From HXMU1420-13 sp965229525 (lineage in GTDB: Bacteria; Bacteroidota; Rhodothermia; Balneolales; Balneolaceae), in NCBI GenBank assembly GCA_965229525.1, contig OZ245886.1:3534001-3598000 (forward strand): 64,000 nt of DNA, in the 5' to 3' direction. The notes below the pieces were generated by a model, which did no database searches, was not told the DNA's origin, and saw only the letters and a program-made list of their open reading frames with translations. Positions within the stretch are counted from its first letter, which is position 1. Each line of letters begins with the position of its first letter. The translations under genes were made by a program, and so were the position numbers. Shown here one piece after another: positions 25,062 to 35,015 of the stretch.

Positions 25062-26555
25062 CTAAGGCTTCAATCTCCCCATCATTCGTGGGAAAGGAAT
25101 GGTCTCGCGAACATGAGATAAACCACATATCCACGCTACCGTTCTTTCTAAACCTAGACCATATCCTGAGTGAGGAACCGTTCCAAATTTTCGAAGATCG
25201 AGGTACCATTCGAATACTTCTTTATCTAATCCCTCTTCTTCTATTCGTTTATGCATGAGATCTAAATCATCTTCACGTTGTGAACCACCAATGATCTCAC
25301 CATAGCCTTCTGGAGCTAACACATCCATTCCTAGAGCTAGCGTATTTGTTTCATCACGCTTCATGTAGAAAGCTTTGATTTCCGCTGGCCAATGGGTTAC
25401 GATTAATGGAACATCGTATTGCATCATCAAAACGGTTTCATCAGATCCGCCGAAGTCATTTCCCCACTCAAAATTCTGCGCTGATTCTTTCCATTTTGGA
25501 ATATTTCGATAATCCTCCTCAATTTGATCTAATCGAGCAGAGATATCCACTTGACGTGCTTCAATCTGTTTTTTTCTCCATTTCTTAGCAGATCCATGCT
25601 CTTTTTTAATCGTCTCTCTCTCCTCTTTCAGCGACTTCTCTTCTTCCTTCCGAGAAGCTAACATATCATCAAGCATCTTGGCTGTCTCTTCACTTTTAAG
25701 GATTTCAACAGCTTCTGTGTACTTCATTCTGTGGAATGCCTTCTCAATAATAGGCTGTAGTTTTGAAGTATCCCGTCCTAGAATCTCTAATTCTTTTTCT
25801 CTCTTCTCTAGCACCGTCTTTACTATAAAACGGATCATGTCTTCCGCTAAATCCATGTTCATTTCTAAATCATAGAAGGCCATTTCAGGTTCAATCATCC
25901 AGAATTCTGTCAAATGGCGTCGCGTCTTAGACTTCTCCGCTCTGAAGGTTGGACCAAAAGTGTAAATAAGTCCATGAGCCATAGCCATTGCTTCGCCATA
26001 CAACTGGCCGGTTTGTGCCAAATACGCTTTTTCGTCGAAATAATCTGTCTCAAAAAGTGTTGTACTCCCCTCAGCGGCATTCCCGGTAAAGATTGGTGAA
26101 TCCATTTGCATGAAATTACGCCCTTGAAAAAAGGTATGAATAGCAAAAATGATCTCATTTCGAACACGCATTGCCGCCCATTGTCGCTGACTTCTCAACC
26201 ACAGGTGGCGATTATTCATCAAAAATTCTACACCATGATCTTTTGGTGAGATCGGGTATTCTTCAGCAACCTGAATCACTTCTACATCCGAAACGTGCAT
26301 TTCATGTCCGCCAACACTTCGCTCATCGGATTTCACAGTGCCGGTAATTATCACCGAACTTTCCTGTTTTAATGAAGAAGCTCCCTCCCATGCGGAATCA
26401 GAAACCTCATCTTTAGCAACCACACATTGAGTTATACCCGTACCATCACGTAATTCTATGAATACCAAACTTCCACTGCTTCGGTAATTATACACCCATC
26501 CTTTTAAGGTGATTTCTGTGTCGACATGATTTGCTAGTTGGTTGATGTAGATCAT
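25062..26555 (-). CDS. asnS: Asparaginyl-tRNA synthetase
   Basis: 497 residues. An N-terminal OB fold binds the anticodon (ITLKGWVYNYRSSGSLVFIELRDG). Class II motif 2 (FGPTFRAEKSKTRRHLTEFWMIEPE) and motif 3 (GYGLGLERTVAWICGL) follow. The end, RETIPFPRMMGRLKP, is typical of AsnRS rather than AspRS. A charged, coiled-coil-like insert at about residues 290-350 (EEEKSLKEERETIKKEH, then WRKKQIEARQ) makes the protein longer than the common 430-470 residues. It charges tRNA-Asn directly. Confidence 0.95.
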   Translation of the reverse strand: MIYINQLANHVDTEITLKGWVYNYRSSGSLVFIELRDGTGITQCVVAKDEVSDSAWEGASSLKQESSVIITGTVKSDERSVGGHEMHVSDVEVIQVAEEYPISPKDHGVEFLMNNRHLWLRSQRQWAAMRVRNEIIFAIHTFFQGRNFMQMDSPIFTGNAAEGSTTLFETDYFDEKAYLAQTGQLYGEAMAMAHGLIYTFGPTFRAEKSKTRRHLTEFWMIEPEMAFYDLEMNMDLAEDMIRFIVKTVLEKREKELEILGRDTSKLQPIIEKAFHRMKYTEAVEILKSEETAKMLDDMLASRKEEEKSLKEERETIKKEHGSAKKWRKKQIEARQVDISARLDQIEEDYRNIPKWKESAQNFEWGNDFGGSDETVLMMQYDVPLIVTHWPAEIKAFYMKRDETNTLALGMDVLAPEGYGEIIGGSQREDDLDLMHKRIEEEGLDKEVFEWYLDLRKFGTVPHSGYGLGLERTVAWICGLSHVRETIPFPRMMGRLKP

Positions 26556-26636
26556 TGTGCAATTAAGAATTAAGAATGTTTCAATTAAGAATTATTCTTC
26601 AATTCTTAATTGATAATTGAATCATTGATAATTGAG

Positions 26637-27899
26637 TTATTCTTCCGGAGTTAAAACAGCTTCCATAAAGTATTTTTGATCAAAGAAATCTTTTGAGAAT
26701 TCGAGCACTTCCTCAGCAGTTACTTTATCGATATTTTCTTCAAGTTCATCTAAGGTCACAAAGCGTTCAAAATACAACTCACTCTTGGCAAGTCTCATCA
26801 TACGGTTACTTGTGTTTTCCTGGCTAAGCAAAAGCTTTCCTTTCAACTGTGACTTCGCTTCTGAAAACTCTTTTTCAGGGATGATTTCCGTTCTGATTTT
26901 ATCGAGTTCCGCTACTACTAATTCATGAACATGTTCAACGTAATCTTTATCAGTTCCCACGTAAACCCCCCAAATTCCAGAATCAGAATAAGACTGATTG
27001 AAGCTCTGAATAGAATAGCAGTATCCATATTTCTCACGAACATTTTGATGCAATCTCGAACTCATCCCACCTCCTAATACCGTATTAGCTAACAATAGCA
27101 GATATTTATCTTCGTGATCGAAGTGCATTCCACGTCGACCAAGAATATAATGTGTTTGCTCGATGGGCTTTGTGAGTGCAAGTTTCTCAGGATGGAATTC
27201 ATCTAAAGGTTGAGCGCCATTTGTAGTAGTTTCAGCGGGTCGATTCTCGAAATAAGAAGTAACCAGTTTAACAACTTCCTCATGATCAACATTACCTGCA
27301 ACTGCAACCAGTAAGTTATCTGGACGATAACGATCACTCATATAATCGTACAAATCCTGTCGAGTAAATGCAGAAACGGTATCTTCAAATCCTAAAACTG
27401 GTCGACCTAATGCATGGTTTTCAAACATTTTTGTTGTAAAAGCCTCGAATAAGTAATCATCCGGAGAATCGCGATACATCTTCATCTCTTCGATCACAAC
27501 TTTCTTCTCCTTTTCAATTTCTTCTTCAGGAAATGAAGGATTTAAAACCATATCAGATAATACATCAAGTGCTCTTGGTAGCTGCTCATCCACACATCGA
27601 GCGTAATAACATGTGTATTCACTAGAAGTGAACGCATTCAAATACCCACCTACCGATTCCATACTTTGAGCAATTTCAAAAGCTGTTCTTTTCTCAGTTC
27701 CTTTGAATAACATATGCTCCAAAAAGTGAGTAACTCCGGCAAGTTCTTTCTTTTCGTTTCTGGATCCGGTTTTCACCCAAATCCCAATAGATATGCTTTT
27801 AACACTATCAATTCTCTCGGTTACTATGCGTAGCCCATTAGCCAATGTCGACTTAGTTACGCTTTCAATTTCCTTCAGATTTTCCATGCTTTCAACCAC
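26637..27899 (-). CDS. M16-family zinc metallopeptidase (processing-peptidase-like)
   Basis: 420 residues. The inverted zinc motif HxxEH is at His58, Glu61 and His62 (THFLEHMLFKGT), with the downstream zinc Glu expected in EKKVVIEEMKMY. A second, inactive M16 domain follows (HYILGRRGMHFDHEDKY...LGGGMSSRLHQNVREKYGYCYS). The frame begins at GTG 27899; the ATG at 27887 is an equally good start. Bacterial one-domain-pair M16 proteins degrade peptides in the cytoplasm or periplasm. No signal peptide is seen. The gene lies downstream of pnp beyond a terminator, an order (pnp then a YmxG-like peptidase) common in bacteria. Confidence 0.92.
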   Translation of the reverse strand: MVESMENLKEIESVTKSTLANGLRIVTERIDSVKSISIGIWVKTGSRNEKKELAGVTHFLEHMLFKGTEKRTAFEIAQSMESVGGYLNAFTSSEYTCYYARCVDEQLPRALDVLSDMVLNPSFPEEEIEKEKKVVIEEMKMYRDSPDDYLFEAFTTKMFENHALGRPVLGFEDTVSAFTRQDLYDYMSDRYRPDNLLVAVAGNVDHEEVVKLVTSYFENRPAETTTNGAQPLDEFHPEKLALTKPIEQTHYILGRRGMHFDHEDKYLLLLANTVLGGGMSSRLHQNVREKYGYCYSIQSFNQSYSDSGIWGVYVGTDKDYVEHVHELVVAELDKIRTEIIPEKEFSEAKSQLKGKLLLSQENTSNRMMRLAKSELYFERFVTLDELEENIDKVTAEEVLEFSKDFFDQKYFMEAVLTPEE

Positions 27900-27925
27900 T
27901 TAACATTCAGTTCAGATAATAAAAA

Positions 27926-27956
27926 AAAGGCGCATATCTATACAGACAGCGCCTTT
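27926..27956 (-). terminator. Rho-independent terminator after pnp
   Basis: AAAGGCGC and GCGCCTTT form an 8-bp stem around a 15-base loop, followed on the minus strand by a run of T residues. It lies 19 bp past the pnp stop and ahead of the M16 gene. Confidence 0.8.
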
Positions 27957-27974
27957 AAAAATTTGTAGAAAAAC

Positions 27975-30110
27975 TTAGTCTTCGTTGCGTTCAGGACGCT
28001 CAATTAAAGCCTTTCTGGATAGACGAAGTTTACCGCCGTGTTCAACTTTAAGTAGCTTTACTTCGATCTCATCACCCAATTGAAGGTAATCAGTCACTTT
28101 TTCTACACGTTTATGATCGATCTCAGAAATGTGTAGTAGACCATCTTTACCAGGTGCGATTTCAATAAAAGCTCCAAAGTCTTTGATCGACTTAACAATA
28201 CCTTTGTACGTAGCGCCTTCATCTAAGTGACCAACGATCATTTTGATTCGCTTCTTAGCTTCTTCCGCTTTACTTAGATCGTTTGCAGAAATTGTAACCT
28301 GACCTTTACCATTAGAATCTTCTTCGATAATGATTTCAGTTCCGGTTTCTTTCTGAAGCGTCTGAATAACTTTACCACCAGGTCCGATTACAGCACCAAT
28401 ATCGCTACCATCAATTTCCATTTTCAGGAATTGTGGAGCATACTGCGATATACTTTCTCTGGCTGATGAAATCGTCTTAGCCATTTCACCAAGGATATGA
28501 AGACGACCAGTATGAGCTTGCTCAAGTGCCTGTTCAATGATTTCAAAGCTAATGCCCTGAACTTTCATGTCCATCTGGCAAGCGGTGATACCATCAGTGG
28601 AACCAGCAGTTTTGAAATCCATATCACCCATGAAATCTTCTTCCCCACGGATATCAGATAGAACAACTGTGTTATTTTCACCTACAATCATACCCATCGC
28701 AATACCTGCAACTGGTTTTTTTAAAGGTACACCTGCATCCATCAATGCCATAGAACCACCACAAACAGATGCCATCGAAGACGAACCGTTTGATTCAGTA
28801 ATGTCAGAAATCACTCGAACAACGTAACCAAACTCATCGAATGTAGGCATCATCATTTTTAAAGCTCTTTCCGCTAAGTGACCATGACCAATTTCACGGC
28901 GACCTGGTCCTCGCATGAAGCCTGCTTCACCTACAGAGTATGGAGGGAAGTTGTAGTGCAACATAAATTGCTTTGCTTCTTGATTAAACAAGGTATCAAC
29001 ATTCTGCTCATCACGCTTCGTACCAAGAGTAGCTGATACTAAAGATTGAGTCTCACCTCTCGTAAAAATCGCAGAACCGTGCGTTCTTGGGATGTACCCA
29101 ACTTGAGTCCAGATATCTCTGATATCTTCAGGAGAACGTCCATCAATACGACGACCTTTTTCCAATATCATATTTCGAAGTTCGGTTTTTTCTAGTGAAC
29201 CAAGAATCTTCTTTGCTTCACTTAGTTTGTCAGCACCGTCTTCATCTTCAGCATAAGCTTCTTCAAGAGCTTCCACAGCTGCTTTTTTAGCTTCACGGAT
29301 TTTGTCATTGTACTCTTCTTTTCCAAGACCAATGTTTACAATCTCGTTGATTTTCGCTTCTGCTAGTTCTTTTACTTTAGCTTCAATATCTGCATCAACT
29401 TCAGCAGGAATAAATTCACGCTTTGGTTTACCCATTTCTTCACGAAGCTCATTCTGGAAATCACATAGTTTCTTAATTGCTTCATGAGCAGCCTTGATGG
29501 CAGCAAGCATATCTGCTTCAGATATCTCGTCCATCTCACCTTCCATCATCAAAATTGAATCAGCAGAACCACCCACAACCATGTCGATATCGCTTACTTT
29601 CAATTCACTTACAGTCGGATTGATAATGAACTCGCCGTTGATACGTCCTACTCTTACTTCGCCCATTGGCCCATCAAATGGAACATCCGATAAGTGAAGT
29701 GCTAATGAAGCCCCTACACCACCTAGTACATCACCGTCATTTTCATCATCAGATGAGATAACAGACGTGATGATCTGTGTATCACAATAATATCCTTTCG
29801 GGAATAAGGGTCTTAACGTTCGGTCAATGAGCCGACTTGATAAAATCTCTTTCTCGTTAGAGCGTCCCTCACGCTTCATAAATCCACCAGGAAAACGTCC
29901 TGCTGCAGAAAAACTCTCTTTATGATCTACCGTTAGTGGGAAAAAGTCCTGGCCTGGTTTTGGCTCTTTTGCGCTTACAGCAGTACAAAGTACCATTGTA
30001 TCGCCCATTCTTACTACTACTGCACCATCTGCTTGTTTGGCAATTCGACCGGTTTCTACGGATAACACTTTGCCTGGTGCAAGTTCTACACTTCTAAAAT
30101 CTTCTTTCAT
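27975..30110 (-). CDS. pnp: Polynucleotide phosphorylase
   Basis: 711 residues, full length. It has two RNase PH-like domains, the second carrying the phosphate/active-site region (SNGSSSMASVCGGSMALMDAG, then DIRGEEDFMGDMDFK), joined by the all-helical domain. A KH domain (GPGGKVIQTLQKETGTEI) and an S1 domain (GAFIEIAPGKDGLLHISEI) close the protein. PNPase degrades RNA 3' to 5' with phosphate and works in the degradosome. rpsO lies directly upstream on the same strand, the classical rpsO-pnp pair, separated by a terminator hairpin. Confidence 0.97.
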   Translation of the reverse strand: MKEDFRSVELAPGKVLSVETGRIAKQADGAVVVRMGDTMVLCTAVSAKEPKPGQDFFPLTVDHKESFSAAGRFPGGFMKREGRSNEKEILSSRLIDRTLRPLFPKGYYCDTQIITSVISSDDENDGDVLGGVGASLALHLSDVPFDGPMGEVRVGRINGEFIINPTVSELKVSDIDMVVGGSADSILMMEGEMDEISEADMLAAIKAAHEAIKKLCDFQNELREEMGKPKREFIPAEVDADIEAKVKELAEAKINEIVNIGLGKEEYNDKIREAKKAAVEALEEAYAEDEDGADKLSEAKKILGSLEKTELRNMILEKGRRIDGRSPEDIRDIWTQVGYIPRTHGSAIFTRGETQSLVSATLGTKRDEQNVDTLFNQEAKQFMLHYNFPPYSVGEAGFMRGPGRREIGHGHLAERALKMMMPTFDEFGYVVRVISDITESNGSSSMASVCGGSMALMDAGVPLKKPVAGIAMGMIVGENNTVVLSDIRGEEDFMGDMDFKTAGSTDGITACQMDMKVQGISFEIIEQALEQAHTGRLHILGEMAKTISSARESISQYAPQFLKMEIDGSDIGAVIGPGGKVIQTLQKETGTEIIIEEDSNGKGQVTISANDLSKAEEAKKRIKMIVGHLDEGATYKGIVKSIKDFGAFIEIAPGKDGLLHISEIDHKRVEKVTDYLQLGDEIEVKLLKVEHGGKLRLSRKALIERPERNED

Positions 30111-30200
30111 TTAGTTTATTTCTTTGATTGTTGCTTTATCCCGGCTGGAAGTTTGGATAGGAATATAGCTAGCAAAAAGTAGCCGGGAGAGAATTGAAAA

Positions 30201-30223
30201 AGGCTCCGAGTTGACCGGAGCCT
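30201..30223 (-). terminator. Terminator hairpin between rpsO and pnp
   Basis: AGGCTCCG, loop of seven, CGGAGCCT, followed by a T-run on the minus strand. It sits 8 bp past the rpsO stop, so pnp is transcribed by read-through or from its own promoter, as in other bacteria. Confidence 0.8.
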
Positions 30224-30230
30224 TAAATGT

Positions 30231-30500
30231 TTATTTTCTAATACCGAGTTCTTTGATAAGCTCTCTGTACTTCTGAATGTCTTTTTTCATTAAGTAGTTA
30301 AGCAAGCGGCGGCGCTTACCTACCAGTTTTAATAGTCCTCTACGAGAAGCGTGATCTTTCTGATTTGATTTTAAATGCTCTGTCAGATGATTGATTCTGT
30401 GAGTAAATAATGCGATCTGGCCTTCAGTTGTACCAGTGTTCTCCTCAGCTCCGCCAAACTTTTTAAAGAGATTCTTTTTTTCTTCTGCAGTAATGCTCAT
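30231..30500 (-). CDS. rpsO: 30S ribosomal protein S15
   Basis: 89 residues from the ATG at 30500 (MSITAEEKKNLFKKFGG), exactly the usual S15 length. The frame runs 25 codons further upstream, but those residues are hydrophobic and foreign to S15. Conserved segments are NTGTTEGQIALFTHRINHLTEHL and HASRRGLLKLVGKRRRLLNYL, the latter binding 16S rRNA. It is encoded upstream of pnp in the widely conserved order. Confidence 0.97.
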   Translation of the reverse strand: MSITAEEKKNLFKKFGGAEENTGTTEGQIALFTHRINHLTEHLKSNQKDHASRRGLLKLVGKRRRLLNYLMKKDIQKYRELIKELGIRK

Positions 30501-30682
30501 TGCAATGTTAGTTATAACTAGTTTATAATCGATTAATAAGACCAGAAAGATACGTGTTTCTATGTAAAGCAACAATCATGATAGCGTACATTTATTGATC
30601 CTAAAATATTCTAATAAAGTATTTTTCTTATCGGTAGTTTTTTCCTGACCTAAATTTAAAATCAATAAAAATCTGAAAAAAA

Positions 30683-30702
30683 GGGCAGTCTATCGACCAC
30701 CC
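30683..30702 (-). terminator. Rho-independent terminator after katG
   Basis: On the minus strand GGGTGGTC-GATA-GACTGCCC: an eight-pair stem with two G-U pairs and a tetraloop, followed by seven T residues. It lies 21 bp past the katG stop. Confidence 0.8.
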
Positions 30703-30723
30703 TATATATTAATTTTCCAAAGA

Positions 30724-32931
30724 TTACTTCAAATCGAAACGATCGGCATTCATCACTTTTGTAAATGCAGCAACGAAATCATGAACCATTTTTTCATGAG
30801 CATCATCACCTGCATATACTTCAGCTATCGCACGTAGTTCTGAATTTGATCCAAATATTAGGTCAGCTCGAGTACCTGACCATTTGATATCTCCTGTTCT
30901 TCTATCGCTTCCAACAAATACATCTTGTGCATCTGTTGTAGCAACCCAGGTAGTACTAAGATCAAGTACGTTTTTAAAGAAATCGTTGGTTAGTAGGCCA
31001 GGATTATTTGTAAACATACCATGTCGCGAACCGTTGTAGTTTGTTCCTAATACTCTCATTCCACCTACAAGTACAGTCATTTCAGGAACTGATAAGCCCA
31101 TAAGCTGTGCTTTGTCAACGAGCATTTCTTCTGCAGTTGTATTGTGCTTCGCATTGAAATAGTTTCTAAAACCATCAGCCTCAGGCTCAAGCCATTTAAA
31201 TGAATCGATTTCTGTTTGATCTTGAGTAGCGTCTGTTCTTCCTGCTGTAAAAGGGACATCAACTTTAACTCCTGCTTCGCTAGCTGCTTTTTCGATTGCC
31301 GCTGATCCACCTAAAACAATCAAGTCTGCGATAGATATTTTCTTAGCACCATTCGCCTCATTAAATCCTTGCTGTATTACTTCAAGTGTATTTAACACTT
31401 TTGCTAATTGTTCAGGGTTGTTTACTTCCCAATCTTTTTGTGGCGCCAAACGAACTCGACCACCATTTGCTCCACCTCGCTTATCAGAACCTCTGAATGT
31501 AGATGCCGATGCCCATGCCACAGAAACAAGTTCAGATACGGTAAGTCCAGATTCTAATATCTGTTCTTTTAGTTTAGCGACATCATTATCGTTTACCAAT
31601 TCATGATCTACTGCTGGAATAGGATCTTGCCAAATTAGAACTTCTTCTGGAACATCTGAACCTAAATAAAGCTCTCTTGGCCCCATATCACGATGTGTGA
31701 GCTTGAACCAAGCTCGTGCAAAAGCATCTGCAAACTGATCAGGATTTTCAAGGAATCTGCGTGAAATCTTCTCGTAATCTGGATCAACTCTAAGGGCTAA
31801 ATCTGTAGTGAGCATAAATGGTTGATGCTTTATCTCAGCATCATGGGCATCAGGAACCGTTCCAGCACCACCACCATCAACAGGTTTCCACTGCCATGCA
31901 CCTGCTGGGCTTTTTTCTAATTCCCACTCGAATCCAAATAGATTTTCAAAGTATAAATTAGTCCATTCGGTTGGCTTTTGAGTCCAGGTACCTTCAAGGC
32001 CAGAGGTAATAGTATCATTACTATGACCTGTTCCATGAGCACTGGCCCAGCCTTGTCCCATTTGCGTGATATCTGCTGCTTCTGGATCAGCACCTAAGTG
32101 TGATTCTAAATCTGCCCCATGTGCTTTACCAAATGTATGTCCACCTGCGATCAGAGCAACCGTTTCTTCATCATTCATAGCCATTCGTGCAAATGTTTGG
32201 CGAATAAAATGAGCGGATTTTGCAGGATCAGGCTTACCTTGTGGACCTTCAGGATTCACATAGATTAGGCCCATATGATCTGCACCTAATGGAGCTTCAA
32301 GTTCTCCATCGTCTGTATGGCGCTTTGATCCTAACCACTCTCCTTCAGATCCCCAATAAATATCTTCCTCTGGTTCCCAAACGTCTGCACGGCCACCCGC
32401 AAAACCAAAGGTTTTGAATCCCATTGATTCCAGCGCCACATTTCCTGCAAGAATCATCAAGTCAGCCCAAGAGAGCTTTCTGCCGTACTTTTGTTTGATT
32501 GGCCAAAGCAACAATCGAGCTTTATCTAAATTCACATTGTCTGGCCAGCTGTTTAACGGAGCAAAACGCTGAGTACCCGCTCCTCCACCTCCACGGCCAT
32601 CGGTTACTCTGTAAGTTCCAGCACTATGCCATGCCATGCGAATCATCAATGGACCATAATGACCAAAATCCGCTGGCCACCAGTCTTGAGAATCCGTCAT
32701 CAATTCAGTTAAGTCTTTTTTTACAGCCTCGAGATCAAGAGATTCGAATTCTTTTGCATAATTAAATCCATCTCCCATTGGATCAGATAAATTCGAATGC
32801 TGTCTAAGAATATTCAGGTTAAGCTTATTTGGCCACCATTCTCTGTTTTTGGTTCCGCCTCCCGCTGATTGTCTCATAGCTCCATTATGGAATGGGCATT
32901 TACTAATATCGCCCGACATATTTTCACTCAT
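30724..32931 (-). CDS. katG: Catalase-peroxidase
   Basis: 735 residues, the full two-domain KatG. The N-domain has the distal motif RMAWHSAGTYR with the Arg-Trp-His catalytic set, the nearby Trp belonging to the Met-Tyr-Trp adduct, and the proximal His segment ALIAGGHTFGKAHG. The C-domain repeats the fold without haem. The enzyme removes hydrogen peroxide in the cytoplasm. It is a single gene with its own terminator; no OxyR or PerR gene is nearby. It pairs oddly with the oxygen-sensitive Pfl module 20 kb away and suggests a facultative life style. Confidence 0.97.
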   Translation of the reverse strand: MSENMSGDISKCPFHNGAMRQSAGGGTKNREWWPNKLNLNILRQHSNLSDPMGDGFNYAKEFESLDLEAVKKDLTELMTDSQDWWPADFGHYGPLMIRMAWHSAGTYRVTDGRGGGGAGTQRFAPLNSWPDNVNLDKARLLLWPIKQKYGRKLSWADLMILAGNVALESMGFKTFGFAGGRADVWEPEEDIYWGSEGEWLGSKRHTDDGELEAPLGADHMGLIYVNPEGPQGKPDPAKSAHFIRQTFARMAMNDEETVALIAGGHTFGKAHGADLESHLGADPEAADITQMGQGWASAHGTGHSNDTITSGLEGTWTQKPTEWTNLYFENLFGFEWELEKSPAGAWQWKPVDGGGAGTVPDAHDAEIKHQPFMLTTDLALRVDPDYEKISRRFLENPDQFADAFARAWFKLTHRDMGPRELYLGSDVPEEVLIWQDPIPAVDHELVNDNDVAKLKEQILESGLTVSELVSVAWASASTFRGSDKRGGANGGRVRLAPQKDWEVNNPEQLAKVLNTLEVIQQGFNEANGAKKISIADLIVLGGSAAIEKAASEAGVKVDVPFTAGRTDATQDQTEIDSFKWLEPEADGFRNYFNAKHNTTAEEMLVDKAQLMGLSVPEMTVLVGGMRVLGTNYNGSRHGMFTNNPGLLTNDFFKNVLDLSTTWVATTDAQDVFVGSDRRTGDIKWSGTRADLIFGSNSELRAIAEVYAGDDAHEKMVHDFVAAFTKVMNADRFDLK

Positions 32932-33120
32932 GTTCTTCCCTTTTTATTGTTGATCTGGTTAATTCAAATCAAAAGTAAAACATGAATCATTCACTTAAAC
33001 ATTGATTGTTTTTATGAGCCCCATAAATAGCAGAAAAGCGCTTTAGCATTTTGGTTTGGTTTTCCTACATTCCACCTGATAAAAGCAATTCTGGTACAAT
33101 AATATTTAAATCTCATCTAG

Positions 33121-34599
33121 ATGGAAGCGACTACTCCAAAACTCTCTTTTCGTGAAAAATTCGGCTATGGCCTCGGTGATACGGCTTGTCACTTTGCCTG
33201 GGATATGGCAGGAATGTTTCTCTTTTTCTTCTTAACCGATGTCTATGGAATCACTGCTGCAATGGCAGGAACCATTATGTTAGTTGCTCGAGTTTGGGAT
33301 GCCATTTCTGATCCGATGATTGGTGTGATTTCTGATCGAACAAACACGAAATATGGGAAGTTCAGACCATACATGATTTGGTTTGCACTTCCACTAGGTA
33401 TTTCACTTGTGCTACTTTTCACCACTCCTGATTGGGAAGAAACCGCGAAGATCATTTGGGCTGCAAGTATGTATTTACTACTTAGCACCATGTACACAGC
33501 GGTTAATCTTCCATTTTCTGCACTATCAGGTGTGATGACCGATGACTCTGCTGAAAGAACACAATTAAACCAATATCGATTCTTCCTTGGCTTTATTGGA
33601 ATGTTCATCGTGAGCTTCACCATGGTTTTCAAAAATATGTTAATAGTAGATGAGGTGCTTCTTTTTGCTCAAAATGCAAATCTACCGGCTGAAGCTTTAG
33701 CTTATATTCAAGAATACAATTGGGGTGAAGCCAGATTATTGGATACCACAGGTGAACTGGCAAGTGTAATTGTCGCCGAAGAACGAAAAGCATTTCAGTT
33801 GATTGCCATTGAGATGGCTATTCTTGGCACAATTCTTTTGGTGTATTCCTTTTATTCGACCAAAGAACGTATTAAGCCACCAGCTGGTCAGGAATCGAAC
33901 TTACTAGAAGATGTTAAGAATGTATTTGGGGTGAGAGCATGGTTCATCCTATTTGTGTTGGGCATCATCACATTTGTATTGATAAATATTCAGGGTGCAG
34001 TAATCAACCAGTATTTCAAATACTATGTAGGCCGAGAAAATGATGCCACTTTACTTTACACCTTAACAACGATTTCACTGATAATAGGTGTTCTGCTTGC
34101 AACCCCTCTTACCAGGCGATTTGAAAAGAAAAATGTATATCTAGCCTGTTCTGCTGTTTCAGGTTTATTAACGATGGCCCTCTATATACCGGGGCCAGAC
34201 GATGTTATTCTACTTCACACATTAAATGTAGCTTCAAAATTAGCCATCGCTCCTACAATTCCATTGCTTTGGGCTATGATCGCCGACACGGCAGATTTCT
34301 CTGAATGGAAGAATAATCGAAGAGCTACTGGTCTATTCTTTTCTGCAACTACGTTTGCCCAGAAAATTGGTGGTGGTATCGCGGTTGGTTTAGCCGGTTG
34401 GTTGCTAACAATCGCTAATTATGATGGTGCTGCTATTCAGCAAACTGCAGAAGCAATCACTTCGATCAAGTTGTCCTTTTCTGTAATACCTGGTGCATTA
34501 TATCTACTTACTGCCGGACTACTATTCTTTTATGATTTAAGTGATGAGAAGGTTGAAAACATTAAACTGGAATTAGTCGAACGAAGATCAGCAAATTAG
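33121..34599 (+). CDS. GPH-family sugar:cation symporter (MelB-like)
   Basis: 492 residues with twelve membrane helices. The GPH start is LSFREKFGYGLGDTACHFAWD, and the signature ARVWDAISDPMIGVISDRT follows, containing the two Asp residues that bind Na+ or H+ in MelB. The helix 10-11 region has MIADTADFSEWKNNRRATGLFFS, also diagnostic. Such carriers import oligosaccharides, pentosides or glucuronides. The GH16 enzyme two genes downstream on the other strand may supply a substrate. A VOC gene starts two bases after its stop codon. Confidence 0.92.
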   Translation: MEATTPKLSFREKFGYGLGDTACHFAWDMAGMFLFFFLTDVYGITAAMAGTIMLVARVWDAISDPMIGVISDRTNTKYGKFRPYMIWFALPLGISLVLLFTTPDWEETAKIIWAASMYLLLSTMYTAVNLPFSALSGVMTDDSAERTQLNQYRFFLGFIGMFIVSFTMVFKNMLIVDEVLLFAQNANLPAEALAYIQEYNWGEARLLDTTGELASVIVAEERKAFQLIAIEMAILGTILLVYSFYSTKERIKPPAGQESNLLEDVKNVFGVRAWFILFVLGIITFVLINIQGAVINQYFKYYVGRENDATLLYTLTTISLIIGVLLATPLTRRFEKKNVYLACSAVSGLLTMALYIPGPDDVILLHTLNVASKLAIAPTIPLLWAMIADTADFSEWKNNRRATGLFFSATTFAQKIGGGIAVGLAGWLLTIANYDGAAIQQTAEAITSIKLSFSVIPGALYLLTAGLLFFYDLSDEKVENIKLELVERRSAN

Positions 34600-34600
34600 T

Positions 34601-34999
34601 ATGAGTATAAAATTTGATATGATCGGATTATTTGTATCCGATCTTCCACGAATGGTTGAGTTCTACCGTGACGTTATCGGTCTTGAAATTGAATGGGAAG
34701 GCGAAGAGTCTTACGTAGAATTTAAGCACGAAGGAATTCGTTTCTCTATGTTTGAAAGAAAAAAATTGCCTGAGTTACTTGGTCAATCTCCTTCCTACCC
34801 TGATGGAATAAATGGCTCGTTCGAATTATCTATAAATGTTGGTGAGCCTGCTAATGTTGATTCTAGCTTTTTAAGGTTTGTTGAAGGCGGTGCTTCGGAA
34901 ATATATGCACCAAGAGACGAGCCCTGGAAAATGCGCTCAGCTATGATTTCAGATCCAGAAGGCAATCTTATCGAAATCGCCTCTGATTTTTGGGAATAA
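34601..34999 (+). CDS. VOC-family (glyoxalase/dioxygenase fold) protein
   Basis: 132 residues with the paired beta-alpha-beta-beta-beta fold. It opens IGLFVSDLPRMVEFYRDVIGLEIEWEG and ends RSAMISDPEGNLIEIASDFW, where the last Glu is a usual metal ligand. It could be a lyase, isomerase or binding protein, and the sequence does not decide. It is packed against the symporter gene (one base between stop and start) and 16 bp before the Dabb gene, so the three form an operon, probably for sugar-derived metabolites. Confidence 0.85.
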   Translation: MSIKFDMIGLFVSDLPRMVEFYRDVIGLEIEWEGEESYVEFKHEGIRFSMFERKKLPELLGQSPSYPDGINGSFELSINVGEPANVDSSFLRFVEGGASEIYAPRDEPWKMRSAMISDPEGNLIEIASDFWE

Positions 35000-35015
35000 A
35001 CACATCTAACTTTTT

